Positions 52,895 through 61,115 of a stretch of 64,000 nucleotides of DNA are shown here, in pieces. Source of the stretch: Bacillota bacterium (GTDB taxonomy: Bacteria; Bacillota; Clostridia; Acetivibrionales; DTU013); assembly GCA_023411575.1 (NCBI GenBank), contig JAEYOP010000020.1:203418-267417 (forward strand), given 5' to 3'. The position numbers and the translations under genes were made by a program. The notes below the pieces were generated by a model. It was given only the letters and a program-made list of their open reading frames with translations. It was not told where the DNA came from and did no database searches. Position 1 is the stretch's first letter; the number at the start of each line of letters is the position of its first letter.

Positions 52895-53989
52895 ATGCAA
52901 TTCAAATTCCATATTCCGGTAAAAGCTTATTTCGGGACAGGCTGCCTGGCGCAAAACAGCCGGGAACTGGCGGAATTCGGCCGGAAGGCCTTTATTGTGA
53001 CAGGCGGGCATTCGGCATTGGAAAGCGGTGCGCTGACGGATCTTTGCAATGAGCTGAAGGCGTTGAACATAGAGTATACCGTTTTTGACGAGGTGGAAAA
53101 CAATCCCTCTCTCGAAACGGTAAAAGCCGGCGGCATGGCGGCCCGGAAAGCCGGCGCCGATTTTATCGCCGGCATCGGCGGGGGCTCTCCCCTCGACGCA
53201 TCCAAGGCCGTAGCCGTACTGGCGGTCAATGATATGGAACCCCTGGAGCTGTATCAAAACAACTTTGCGGTCAAACCGCTGCCGATCGTTGCCATTCCGA
53301 CAACAGCCGGCACGGGAAGCGAGATGACGCAATACTCCATTCTTACGCGGGACGACCTTCAAACCAAGGTCAGCTTCGGAAACGCCGATACCTTTCCCAG
53401 AGTCGCTTTTCTGGATCCGCGCTATACGGAAAGCCAGCCGTACGAAGTTACGGTAAATACGGCGGTAGATGCTTTTTCCCATTGCCTGGAGGGGTATCTG
53501 GGCAAAAGGAGGACGCCTGCCAGCGACATCCTCGCCCAGGAGGGGATCGGCTTGTTCGGGAAATGCCTTGGCAGTTTGAAAACCGGCAGGTTCCGGTATG
53601 AGGACAGGGAGAATTTATTATACATGTCCATGCTGGGCGGTATGGTCATTGCCCATACAGGCACGACCATAGTACATGGAGCAGGCTACAACCTCACGTA
53701 TTTCAAGGGCATCCCCCATGGGAAGGCCAACGGATATCTGATACCGGGATACCTAAAGTACAATTATGATTATGCAAAGGATAGGATCGAAAACGTTTTG
53801 GCGCTACTGAACATGCAAAGCATCGATGAATTCGGCGCAGCCATGGCGGAGCTGCTTGGCGGCTTTCCCTCCCTGGACGAGGAGGAAATCGCGCAATATG
53901 CCGCCATTACCATGAAGCAGCGGAGCACCGCCACCAATATCCGTCCGGTGGCCGCCTCCGATATTGCGGCATTGTACAGGGGACTTTGA
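52895..53989 (+). CDS. Iron-containing alcohol dehydrogenase family protein
   Basis: 364 residues from ATG 52895 (GAGAGGATG upstream); ATGs at 52841 and 52868 fall inside the repeat element and its -10 box, so I reject them. Group III ADH fold: FIAGIGGGSPLDASKAVAVL (NAD pyrophosphate site), PTTAGTGSEMTQYS, and metal ligands in VDAFSHCLEGY, VHGAGYNLTY and IPHGKANG. The last differs slightly from the common GIPHGxANA. Likely reduces an aldehyde or oxidises an alcohol with NAD(P)H and Fe2+; substrate unknown. Stands alone. Confidence 0.9.
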   Translation: MQFKFHIPVKAYFGTGCLAQNSRELAEFGRKAFIVTGGHSALESGALTDLCNELKALNIEYTVFDEVENNPSLETVKAGGMAARKAGADFIAGIGGGSPLDASKAVAVLAVNDMEPLELYQNNFAVKPLPIVAIPTTAGTGSEMTQYSILTRDDLQTKVSFGNADTFPRVAFLDPRYTESQPYEVTVNTAVDAFSHCLEGYLGKRRTPASDILAQEGIGLFGKCLGSLKTGRFRYEDRENLLYMSMLGGMVIAHTGTTIVHGAGYNLTYFKGIPHGKANGYLIPGYLKYNYDYAKDRIENVLALLNMQSIDEFGAAMAELLGGFPSLDEEEIAQYAAITMKQRSTATNIRPVAASDIAALYRGL

Positions 53990-54021
53990 CGGAGTTTGGT
54001 TTGAACCCGGTTTTTGTAAGC

Positions 54022-54052
54022 TTGACAAAATTGTAAATATTTTCCATAAAAT
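54022..54052 (+). promoter_or_regulatory. Candidate promoter with perfect -35
   Basis: TTGACA (54022-54027) is exact; the best -10 is TAAAAT (54047-54052) at 19 bases, rather long, or CATAAA at 17. A small dyad, agtatt / aatact, follows at about 54078-54097. It would serve the gene at 54248 and birA. Confidence 0.4.
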
Positions 54053-54247
54053 TTCGACTTATTACGGCAAAGTTTTAGTATTACCCGGGAAATACTGTCG
54101 AAAAAGAATTCCTATATAGGTATGTTGCAAAAAAGAGTTGGGTTAAGGAAGAATTATTTTTTGCAACAGAGCACAGTAGGTAAGATAAATGAAAAAAAGC
54201 CGGAAGCACAATTCTTTTTTGCATTATCTATAGCAGGAGGTGAAAAA

Positions 54248-54874
54248 ATGGTAGAGGTATATTTTTATATGCCCGCCAACCAGGCGGAAAATGCGGTGGA
54301 ATGTGGAATGAAGCTGTCGGAATGGTACAGCAGGGAGGTTGAAATCGGTGGGGAAATAAAAAAATGCATATCCGCACTGTTGAACCCGAGGGACGATTAT
54401 GAAAAATATATGTCGCAGGAATACAAATGCTTGAAGCTGGAGGCGCAGTCCAAATACTGCTACGTGGCGGACAGTCTTCTGTATGAAGCAGGGCTGGCGC
54501 ATCCGGAGGTCATGGAGATGTATGCCGGCTCGATCCTCCCGATCGAAAAATATGCCTTTGGCGATTACAGGCTGCCGGAATGCCTTATCACCAGCACCAT
54601 TATCGGAGAAAACATAAACGTGCTGGGAAAGGGTCTGGATACGCCCGTATTGTATAACAATTCGCAGGAGCTTTACTTCGGCAACATGCTGGAAGGCTTC
54701 CGGGAAGAGCATGAGGATTTCGATGATACGCTCCTCTATCATTTTTTCAAGAGGCTCTGCAGCGAGGCGAAAGCAAGCTGTGTAGAGGATCCGTCAAGCG
54801 GGCTGGCCGTTTTCAGGGATACGAGGAGCGGCAGGATTTACACGCTGCGGATTCCGGACATGGGGAGGTATTAG
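54248..54874 (+). CDS. Conserved hypothetical protein upstream of birA
   Basis: 208 residues from ATG 54248, with a strong AGGAGGTG 6 bases upstream; the frame open from 54122 has no signal before that. No signal peptide or membrane helix. EVYFYMPANQAENAVECGMKLSEWYS, LLNPRDDYEKYMSQEYKCLKLE and YCYVADSLLYEAGL are not from a family I recognise. It ends overlapping the likely start region of birA, so the two are translated together, but that alone does not give it a biotin role. Confidence 0.7.
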   Translation: MVEVYFYMPANQAENAVECGMKLSEWYSREVEIGGEIKKCISALLNPRDDYEKYMSQEYKCLKLEAQSKYCYVADSLLYEAGLAHPEVMEMYAGSILPIEKYAFGDYRLPECLITSTIIGENINVLGKGLDTPVLYNNSQELYFGNMLEGFREEHEDFDDTLLYHFFKRLCSEAKASCVEDPSSGLAVFRDTRSGRIYTLRIPDMGRY

Positions 54875-54905
54875 GCTGGAGGATTTAAAATACGCTATTG
54901 CAAAA

Positions 54906-55895
54906 ATGTTGAAGGACGCGGCGCCGGATTATGTTTCAGGCGCAAGGATCGGCAGGGACTTTCAGGTATCAAGGGCGGCCGTGTGGAAGCATATTGAGGA
55001 ACTGAGACAGGAAGGATATCTTATAGAAGCGTGTTCCAGACGCGGTTATCGCATGCTGCCTTCCGAGGAAAAGCTGAATGCATGGGAGATTTCGAACAAC
55101 CTTGGCACATCGGTGATTGGCAGCGAGATTCAATATTTTGAATCTCTGGATTCGACGAACCGGTATGCGGGCGGGCTCGCGTCCGAAGGCTGCCGGGACG
55201 GGCTGACCGTTATCGCAGGCGCCCAGACAGAGGGTCGGGGCAGAATTGGAAGAAATTGGGAATCTCCCGCCGGCATGGGCATTTATCTCTCGGTGGTGTT
55301 AAGGCCGCCAATGGACCCATTTGAAACTCCCATACTCACCCTGGCAGCTGCCGCGGCAACCGTAAATGCCCTAAGAAAGGCGGCCGGCGTGGAAGCGGGG
55401 ATTAAATGGCCCAACGACCTGATCCTCGATGGGAAAAAAGTGTGCGGGATATTGCTTGAAATGAGCTCCGAAGCAGACCGCGTCAATCACGTCATAATCG
55501 GAATCGGGATTAATTACGCGCAAAGGCGGGAGGATTTCCCGGAAGAATTGCGGGGCAGGGCAATATCCCTCAAGATGGCGGAAGCGGAAGGGATAACGGA
55601 AAATCGCACGTTTGGAAGAATAACCGTAATACAGGAGGTGCTCCGGGAGCTGGATAGTGCTTTCAAGCGGATTCTGGAAGGAGACGGCGGAAAGATTCTG
55701 GACTCCTGGAGGGCACATTCGGTCACCCTGGGCAGGGAAATTGTTTTTCACCTTAAAGGCGTGGAATACTGCGGTACGGCAGTGGATATATCGGAGGACG
55801 GCAGGCTGGTGGTGGATTGCCGGGATGGAATCCGCCGCGATCTGGTATCGGGAGAGATTTCGATCCGGGGAATCAATGGATATGCAGGAGGATAA
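54906..55895 (+). CDS. birA: Bifunctional biotin ligase and biotin operon repressor BirA
   Basis: At least 329 residues. N-terminal winged helix (DYVSGARIGRDFQVSRAAVWKHIEELRQEGYLIE) for DNA binding; catalytic ligase with GRGRIGRNWESPAGMGIYLS (biotinyl-AMP loop), KWPNDLILDGKKVCGILLEM, and a C-terminal SH3-like domain (VTLGREIVFHLKGVEYCGTAVDI). Start problem: ATG 54906 has no Shine-Dalgarno, while GGGGAGG (54862-54868) is 7 bases before an in-frame CTG at 54876, and the codons from there (LEDLKYAIAKML) complete the first helix expected in BirA. The true start may thus be the CTG. I give the ATG as the safe minimum. Adds biotin to acyl carboxylases. Confidence 0.93.
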   Translation: MLKDAAPDYVSGARIGRDFQVSRAAVWKHIEELRQEGYLIEACSRRGYRMLPSEEKLNAWEISNNLGTSVIGSEIQYFESLDSTNRYAGGLASEGCRDGLTVIAGAQTEGRGRIGRNWESPAGMGIYLSVVLRPPMDPFETPILTLAAAAATVNALRKAAGVEAGIKWPNDLILDGKKVCGILLEMSSEADRVNHVIIGIGINYAQRREDFPEELRGRAISLKMAEAEGITENRTFGRITVIQEVLRELDSAFKRILEGDGGKILDSWRAHSVTLGREIVFHLKGVEYCGTAVDISEDGRLVVDCRDGIRRDLVSGEISIRGINGYAGG

Positions 55896-55901
55896 CGCAG
55901 G

Positions 55902-56705
55902 ATGGTAGTGGATTTTCATGTGCACTGCTTTGCAAATGAACTTGCAGAGCGGGCAGTGCCGGCATTGGCGGAAAAGGCGGGGATTTCCCCCAGGTCCGAC
56001 GGTACGGTGGGGGGGATCAGGGCGTCCATGAAAAAAGCGGGAGTTGACCGGTCAGTGGTGCTGAGCATTGCCACGAAGCCCCAGCAGACGCAGAAGATAT
56101 CCCAGTGGGCGCTCTCGGTGCAGGCGGAGGATATTATCCCATTCGGGAGCATCCATCCCGATTATCCGGACTGGGCGGAGGAACTGGAAGGCCTTAAGAA
56201 ATCGGGCATAAAGGGGATCAAATTTCATCCGGAATACCAGGACTTTTATGTGGATGATCCGAAATTGCTTCCTATTTATAAAAAGGCGGCTGAATTGGGC
56301 CTCATCATGGTATTTCACGCAGGGGCGGATCTTGGCTATCAGCCGCCGTACCACTGTACGCCCGACCGGATGAGAACGGTTGTAAGGGCGCTGCCCGGGG
56401 CAGTAATCGTCGCCGCGCATATGGGTGGCTACAGCTACTGGGACGAAGTAGAGCGCTATCTTGTGGGCGAACCGCTGTATCTGGATACTTCCTTCAGCTT
56501 CCCGGAGATGAGCAGGGAGCAGTTCCTGCGGATCGTTGCGGCCCATGGCTTCGAACGGCTGCTGTTTGCCACGGATTCCCCCTGGAAGGATCAGGCGGAG
56601 GAGCTTGTGTGGCTCCGGGAAATGGACCTTCCGGAAACCGCGCTCCGGGCGATTTTGGGTGGAAATGCCGCAAAGCTGCTGGGGTTGACTTGTGGACCCA
56701 TTTAA
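55902..56705 (+). CDS. Amidohydrolase-family metal-dependent hydrolase
   Basis: 267 residues; AGGAGG 9 bases upstream, only 6 bases after birA. Begins with the metal motif VDFHVHCFA, then IKGIKFHPEYQDFYVDD, VFHAGADLGYQPPYHCTPDRM, VAAHMGGYSYWDEV and FATDSPWKDQAEEL (final Asp), and ILGGNAAKLLGL at the end: the PF04909 (ACMSD/TatD-like) amidohydrolase plan. Such enzymes often act as decarboxylases or hydrolases on small ring compounds; the substrate is not predictable. Likely in the birA operon. Confidence 0.85.
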   Translation: MVVDFHVHCFANELAERAVPALAEKAGISPRSDGTVGGIRASMKKAGVDRSVVLSIATKPQQTQKISQWALSVQAEDIIPFGSIHPDYPDWAEELEGLKKSGIKGIKFHPEYQDFYVDDPKLLPIYKKAAELGLIMVFHAGADLGYQPPYHCTPDRMRTVVRALPGAVIVAAHMGGYSYWDEVERYLVGEPLYLDTSFSFPEMSREQFLRIVAAHGFERLLFATDSPWKDQAEELVWLREMDLPETALRAILGGNAAKLLGLTCGPI

Positions 56706-56764
56706 AATACAATATTAAATCATCGCATGAAAAAAGGGCTTCGATATAAATTGGAGGTATCACA

Positions 56765-57481
56765 ATGGTGAAAAACGAGAACCAGGCTGGCGGCGAGCAG
56801 AGCGCGGAAAGACCCCAGGCGGGACAACAGAGGCCTGAACAGCAAAAGTCCGAATACCGCGGGCGCAACCGTAACAACAATCAAGGTTCGAACCAAGGTT
56901 CGAACCAGGGTTCCAACCATGGCCAGAATCAGGGAAACGGACAGGGAAACCCGCAGGGCCAGCGCGTTCCGAACCAGCAGCGCCATCCGGGCGGCCCGAA
57001 CGCTTCCCAGGGGCAGTCCCGCAGGGACGGACACGGCCCGAATCCGGGCTCCAATGCCAACCCGGGCGACCAGGGGAACCAGGGGCAGCAGAACCAGTCC
57101 CACAGCCAGTCACAGCCCAGAAACAACCCGCAGAACCAGAGAAGCCAGCCGGAACGCCATGAAGGGGCTCAAAGGGAAGGCGGACAGAACAGGGGCTATT
57201 ACAGGGACAGAAACAACGATAGAAACAACGATAGAAACAATGACAGAAATGCCGATAGAAACAACGATAGAAATGCGGAAAGAAATACCGACCGGAGCAA
57301 TGACAGGAATCCCGACCGGGACAATCAGGGCAGGCAGCGTGCGGCGCAGCCGTCGGGCGGCAGATATGGCGGCGTGAGGAATAAAGCCGAAGAAACGATT
57401 GATGATATTAAAGAAGACATTTTACGACTGGAAAAGGAAATTGAGCTCGAGATCAAGGAAATCAGGAGCATGAAGCTTTGA
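56765..57481 (+). CDS. Asn/Gln/Gly/Arg-rich disordered protein with C-terminal helix
   Basis: 238 residues; GGAGG 7 bases before the ATG. Residues 1-195 are almost free of hydrophobic residues: GSNQ repeats (near 40-52), long Gln/Asn/Gly/Pro stretches, and a run of RNND/RNAD tetrads (near 148-185). The DNA shows 12-bp periodicity in both (about 56881-56925 and 57206-57325). The last ~40 residues form one charged amphipathic helix (AEETIDDIKEDILRLEKEIELEIKEIRSMKL), probably a coiled coil. No signal or membrane segment. Composition suggests RNA binding or phase separation, but this is inference. It precedes coaX by 60 bases. Confidence 0.8.
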   Translation: MVKNENQAGGEQSAERPQAGQQRPEQQKSEYRGRNRNNNQGSNQGSNQGSNHGQNQGNGQGNPQGQRVPNQQRHPGGPNASQGQSRRDGHGPNPGSNANPGDQGNQGQQNQSHSQSQPRNNPQNQRSQPERHEGAQREGGQNRGYYRDRNNDRNNDRNNDRNADRNNDRNAERNTDRSNDRNPDRDNQGRQRAAQPSGGRYGGVRNKAEETIDDIKEDILRLEKEIELEIKEIRSMKL

Positions 57482-57541
57482 CGGAAAGCTCCGCGGATCA
57501 CGGCGGCTTGATGCGATCCAGCCCGGTAGGGAGGATTTGAA

Positions 57542-58321
57542 GTGCTGCTTGCAATCAACGTAGGAAATACAAATATCCGGATCGGCGTATACGAAGGCAA
57601 AAAGCTTGTTGCGCACTGGAAGCTTGGAACGAACAGGGAGTGGACCTCGGACGAATTCGGCATGTTTTTTACGAGCTTTTTCAGCCATGAAAAGCTCGAG
57701 ATTTCGGACATAGAAGCGGTTATTATCGCTTCCGTCGTTCCGCCCATCATGTTTTCTTTAGAACATGCGATCAGCAAGTATCTCAAAAAGGAACCGATTT
57801 TAATCGGACCGGGAATCAAAACCGGTATCAATATAAAATACGAGAACCCGCGGGAGCTGGGCGCAGACCGGATCGTCAACGCCGTAGCAGCCTACGAGAT
57901 TTACGGAGGCCCGGTCATCATAGTGGATTTCGGCACGGCGACCACCTTCAATGCCGTATCCTCCAGGGGAGAATTCCTGGGAGGGGCGATCTGCCCCGGC
58001 ATCAAAATTTCGGCCGAAGCTCTTTACCAGCGTACGGCAAAGCTTCCCAGGATCGACCTGGCAAAGCATGATGCCGTCATCGGCAGGAATACGGCCGTCG
58101 GCATGCAGTCAGGCGTTTTCTACGGCTATGTCGGACAGGTCAACTATCTAGTGAAACGGATCAAACAAGAGATGAAGGAAGAGAATATCAAGGTGGTGGC
58201 TACCGGCGGCCTTGCAAAATTCATCGCCACCGAAGCGGAAACCATCGATGAGGTGAACGGCCGGCTTACCCTCGAAGGTCTGAGGATCATTTACGAAAAG
58301 AACAGGAACGAAATTGGCTAA
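57542..58321 (+). CDS. coaX: Type III pantothenate kinase
   Basis: 259 residues from a GTG with GGGAGG 7 bases upstream. ASKHA-fold kinase: LLAINVGNTNIRIGVY (phosphate 1), NPRELGADRIVNAVAAY, VDFGTATTFNAVSSRGEFLGGAICPGI (phosphate 2 and catalytic Asp), VVATGGLAKF (adenosine). Phosphorylates pantothenate, first step of CoA synthesis, and is not inhibited by CoA. In Firmicutes coaX often lies near birA, as here. Confidence 0.96.
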   Translation: MLLAINVGNTNIRIGVYEGKKLVAHWKLGTNREWTSDEFGMFFTSFFSHEKLEISDIEAVIIASVVPPIMFSLEHAISKYLKKEPILIGPGIKTGINIKYENPRELGADRIVNAVAAYEIYGGPVIIVDFGTATTFNAVSSRGEFLGGAICPGIKISAEALYQRTAKLPRIDLAKHDAVIGRNTAVGMQSGVFYGYVGQVNYLVKRIKQEMKEENIKVVATGGLAKFIATEAETIDEVNGRLTLEGLRIIYEKNRNEIG

Positions 58322-58382
58322 GGGATGACCGCTCCAGAACCGGAATTTATTGTTCGGTCATTGCTAGAAAGGGAGAATTGCT

Positions 58383-59873
58383 ATAAACGGCTGGAATACC
58401 CCCATTTACAGCGCAATAAAGGCCTATACGGACACAGAACCGCTCCCTTTTCACATGCCCGGCCATAAGCTCGGCAGGGGCATCCCTGCTGCATTTCTGG
58501 AACACATCGAAAAACTCGACTTGACGGAAATACCCGGAACCGACAACCTGCACAGGCCCACCGGCGCGATCGGAGAGGCACAGGAACTGGCGGCGTCGGC
58601 TTTCGGGGCCAGGAAGAGTTTTTTTCTTGTAAATGGCTGCACCGTCGGGCTGCATGCCGCCATGGCCGCCGTGTGCAGGCCGGGCCAGCGCCTCATCGTC
58701 GGCCGGGACTGCCACAGGTCCGTTATAAACGGAATGCTGCTTGCGGGAGTAACGCCGGTTTATGTTCTGCCGGAATATTCCGGGTCCTTCGGCATTCACA
58801 CCGGCATTCCCGCCGAAGCGGTCGGGAAGGCGCTGGAGGCCGCGCCGGACGCGGCAGGGGTTTTGATTACCCGGCCGAGCTATTACGGAATCTGCAGCAA
58901 TATCCGTGAAATAGCCGATGTGGCTCATTCCCACGGCAAGCCGGTCATTGTGGACGAAGCCCACGGCTCCCATTTCCGCTTCTGCGAGAGGCTTCCGTCC
59001 TCCGCCCTGGAAGCGGGCGCGGATATTTGCATCCAGAGTGCGCATAAAACACTGCCGGCATTTACACAGGGCGCCTATCTGCATGTCGGCACTGAACGGG
59101 TCGATGCAGAGAGACTTGAACGCTATCTGGACATGTTTCAGACCACCAGCCCGTCCTATGTGATCATGGCTTATCTTGACATCGCCCGCGAAATCATGCA
59201 GAAGAATGGCAAAGCCCTCCTGGAGGGGCTGCTGGACCGGATCGAGGCAAACAGCCGCGGAATCGGCCAAAGCGGCATAAGGCTCATGACGGCGGAGGAT
59301 ATCCCGGGCTTTGAACTGGATCGGACGAGGATCACGGCAAATGTTTCGGCCCTGGGGATCACCGGCTACGATGCCGAAAGGCTTTTACGGGAACTTTACA
59401 AGATTCAGGTGGAAATGTCCGATCTGAATAATATAGTATGTATCAGTACGGTGTCGGATGACGAAGAGACAGTCAGGAAACTGTTCGAAGGGCTGAAGGG
59501 CCTGGAAAAGGCCGCCGGAAAAGCGGACGCACGGAAACGGCCTGCTGGTGGGGAACAGCCTGCCAGTGGGGAAGAGCCGGCCTGCGGCGAGCGGCCCTCT
59601 TTTGAGGAACTTTGCTCCTTCAGGGCCCTTACGTTGCCCGATAGGGTTCTAAGTCCCTATGAAATCATAAATGCCGGGACCGGGAAAATTCCGCTGCGGG
59701 AAGCGCCCGGCCGGGTCAGCCGGGAAATCATTTCCCCCTATCCGCCGGGAATTGCGTTGGTTTGTCCCGGGGAGGCCATCAGCGCCGAAATGGTCCGGTA
59801 CCTGGAGCAGGTTTTGCAGTGCGGCGGCGTTGTGAACGGGATCGATGAAAATGGATGCGTCCTTGTGATATAA
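58383..59873 (+). CDS. Orn/Lys/Arg decarboxylase-family PLP enzyme (YaaO-like)
   Basis: 496 residues. PLP fold type I: FHMPGHKLGRG, LDLTEIPGTDNLHRPTGAI-type, VDEAHGSHF, and SAHKTLPAFTQGAYL with the PLP lysine near residue 221. Position before tmk equals Bacillus yaaO. The first ATG (58455) cuts into the conserved HMPGHK segment, so the start must be earlier; an in-frame TAG at 58365 limits it, and only ATT 58377 or ATA 58383 remain. GGGAG (58371-58375) is 7 bases before the ATA, giving xNGWNTPIYSAIKAY, as expected. Start therefore non-canonical or the sequence has an error. A 3 x 18-bp repeat (59541-59594) adds a PAxGE segment near 387-404. Substrate likely Arg or Lys. Confidence 0.85.
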   Translation: MNGWNTPIYSAIKAYTDTEPLPFHMPGHKLGRGIPAAFLEHIEKLDLTEIPGTDNLHRPTGAIGEAQELAASAFGARKSFFLVNGCTVGLHAAMAAVCRPGQRLIVGRDCHRSVINGMLLAGVTPVYVLPEYSGSFGIHTGIPAEAVGKALEAAPDAAGVLITRPSYYGICSNIREIADVAHSHGKPVIVDEAHGSHFRFCERLPSSALEAGADICIQSAHKTLPAFTQGAYLHVGTERVDAERLERYLDMFQTTSPSYVIMAYLDIAREIMQKNGKALLEGLLDRIEANSRGIGQSGIRLMTAEDIPGFELDRTRITANVSALGITGYDAERLLRELYKIQVEMSDLNNIVCISTVSDDEETVRKLFEGLKGLEKAAGKADARKRPAGGEQPASGEEPACGERPSFEELCSFRALTLPDRVLSPYEIINAGTGKIPLREAPGRVSREIISPYPPGIALVCPGEAISAEMVRYLEQVLQCGGVVNGIDENGCVLVI

Positions 59874-59955
59874 TGGACGTCGCGGAGCGAATCCGGCATT
59901 GTTGTAAAGATCATTCAATATATCAATGCCGCGGCGCGGCTGGTATGATATAATG
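59866..59955 (+). repeat. Repeated promoter-like hairpin element, copy B
   Basis: TGATATAAT at 59866-59874 overlaps the stop codon of the decarboxylase gene, and recurs at 59946-59954. Between are GTTGTAAAGATCATTCAATATATC, nearly the same as in copy A (52782-52870), and a hairpin atatcaatgcc...ggtatgatat whose loop (gcggcgcggct) differs. Copy B lies before tmk and probably provides an internal promoter for it. Confidence 0.75.
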
Positions 59956-60020
59956 GAAGCAAACAGGCAAAAGAAAATTTATCCGACAGATGCGGGGATA
60001 AGGCGGATTCGGTGGTAAAT

Positions 60021-60659
60021 ATGAATCGGGGACTTTTTATAACGGTGGAAGGCACGGACGGAAGCGGCAAGACCACACAGATCACCAACATGAAGGAGCA
60101 TCTCGTTTCACTGGGATGCCAGGTCCTGCTGACAAGGGAGCCGGGAGGGACCCGGATCGGAGAGAGCATCCGGTCCATCATCCTGGATCCGGCTTTTACC
60201 GAGATGTCCGATACTACCGAACTGCTGCTTTACTCGGCGGCTCGCGCGCAGATCGTCGAGCAGGTGATAAAACCCTCGGTCAGCAGTTGTATTACGGTGA
60301 TCTGCGACCGTTATGTGGATTCCTTTTACGCATACCAGGGATATGGGAGGGGGGCTTCCTTCGAGCTCCTGGAGAATATTTCCCGTATTGCCGTGAACGG
60401 AATGATGCCGGATATTACCTTCTTTCTGGACCTGGATCCGGAAGTCGGGCTGAAAAGGCGGCTTGCCGCCACAGGGAGCGACAGGATCGAAAATGAAAAG
60501 ATGGAGTTCCACCGGAAAGTGTATGCCGGCTATAAAGCCCTTGCAGCGAAATACCCGGACAGGATCCGGACCATCGACGCTTCAAGGCCGGCGGAGGAAG
60601 TCTGGCGGGATGTCAGAAGGCAGCTCGACAGGACCCTCGGGTTTGTCCGATCCGTGTAA
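60021..60659 (+). CDS. tmk: Thymidylate kinase
   Basis: 212 residues from ATG 60021; a GTG at 60012 with AAGGCGG 6 bases upstream is an alternative adding three residues. P-loop FITVEGTDGSGKTTQ, DR[Y/H] motif CDRYVDSFYAYQGYGR, TREPGGTRIGESIRS, and lid FFLDLDPEVGLKRR. Phosphorylates dTMP to dTDP. Downstream genes darA, yaaR, holB and ricT keep the order seen in Bacillus. Confidence 0.97.
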   Translation: MNRGLFITVEGTDGSGKTTQITNMKEHLVSLGCQVLLTREPGGTRIGESIRSIILDPAFTEMSDTTELLLYSAARAQIVEQVIKPSVSSCITVICDRYVDSFYAYQGYGRGASFELLENISRIAVNGMMPDITFFLDLDPEVGLKRRLAATGSDRIENEKMEFHRKVYAGYKALAAKYPDRIRTIDASRPAEEVWRDVRRQLDRTLGFVRSV

Positions 60660-60692
60660 GTTGGTTTATTTTAACATAGGGAGGTTAAGCGA

Positions 60693-61022
60693 ATGAAACT
60701 TGTATTTGCCATTGTCCATGATGAAGACGGTTCGAAGGTGATGGAAGAGCTTAACAAAGGCGGATTCAGCGTTACAAAGCTCTGCTCGTCGGGTGGCTTT
60801 CTCAAGGCCGGGAATACGACTCTCCTGGTGGGTGTGGAAGAGACCAGCCTGGATACGGTAATAGACATCATCAAAAAGAAGTCCAAGAGCAGAAAGCAAG
60901 TGATCAATTCCTCCATGACCCCCAATGGAATGGGCGGAATGTTCATCCCCTACCCCGTGGAAGTGGTGGTGGGCGGAGCAACCATCTTCGTACTGGATGT
61001 AGAACGTTTTGAAAAGGCATAG
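60693..61022 (+). CDS. darA: Cyclic di-AMP receptor, PII-like (DarA/PstA/YaaQ)
   Basis: 109 residues; GGGAGG 8 bases upstream. PII-like trimer that binds c-di-AMP: MKLVFAIVHDEDGSKVMEELNKGGFSVTKL, then SSGGFLKAGNTTLLVGVEE and IIKKKSKSRKQ, GATIFVLDVERFEKA. Lies between tmk and yaaR as in Bacillus. Its downstream partner is unknown even in model species. Confidence 0.95.
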   Translation: MKLVFAIVHDEDGSKVMEELNKGGFSVTKLCSSGGFLKAGNTTLLVGVEETSLDTVIDIIKKKSKSRKQVINSSMTPNGMGGMFIPYPVEVVVGGATIFVLDVERFEKA

Positions 61023-61115
61023 ATCCGCTGTTGCGGAAGCCGTGGAAATCGTGAAAGCCGCAGCGGGCGGAGCGGCAATGGGCGGACGAAGGGCCGAATA
61101 GCCGGGAGGTACGGT

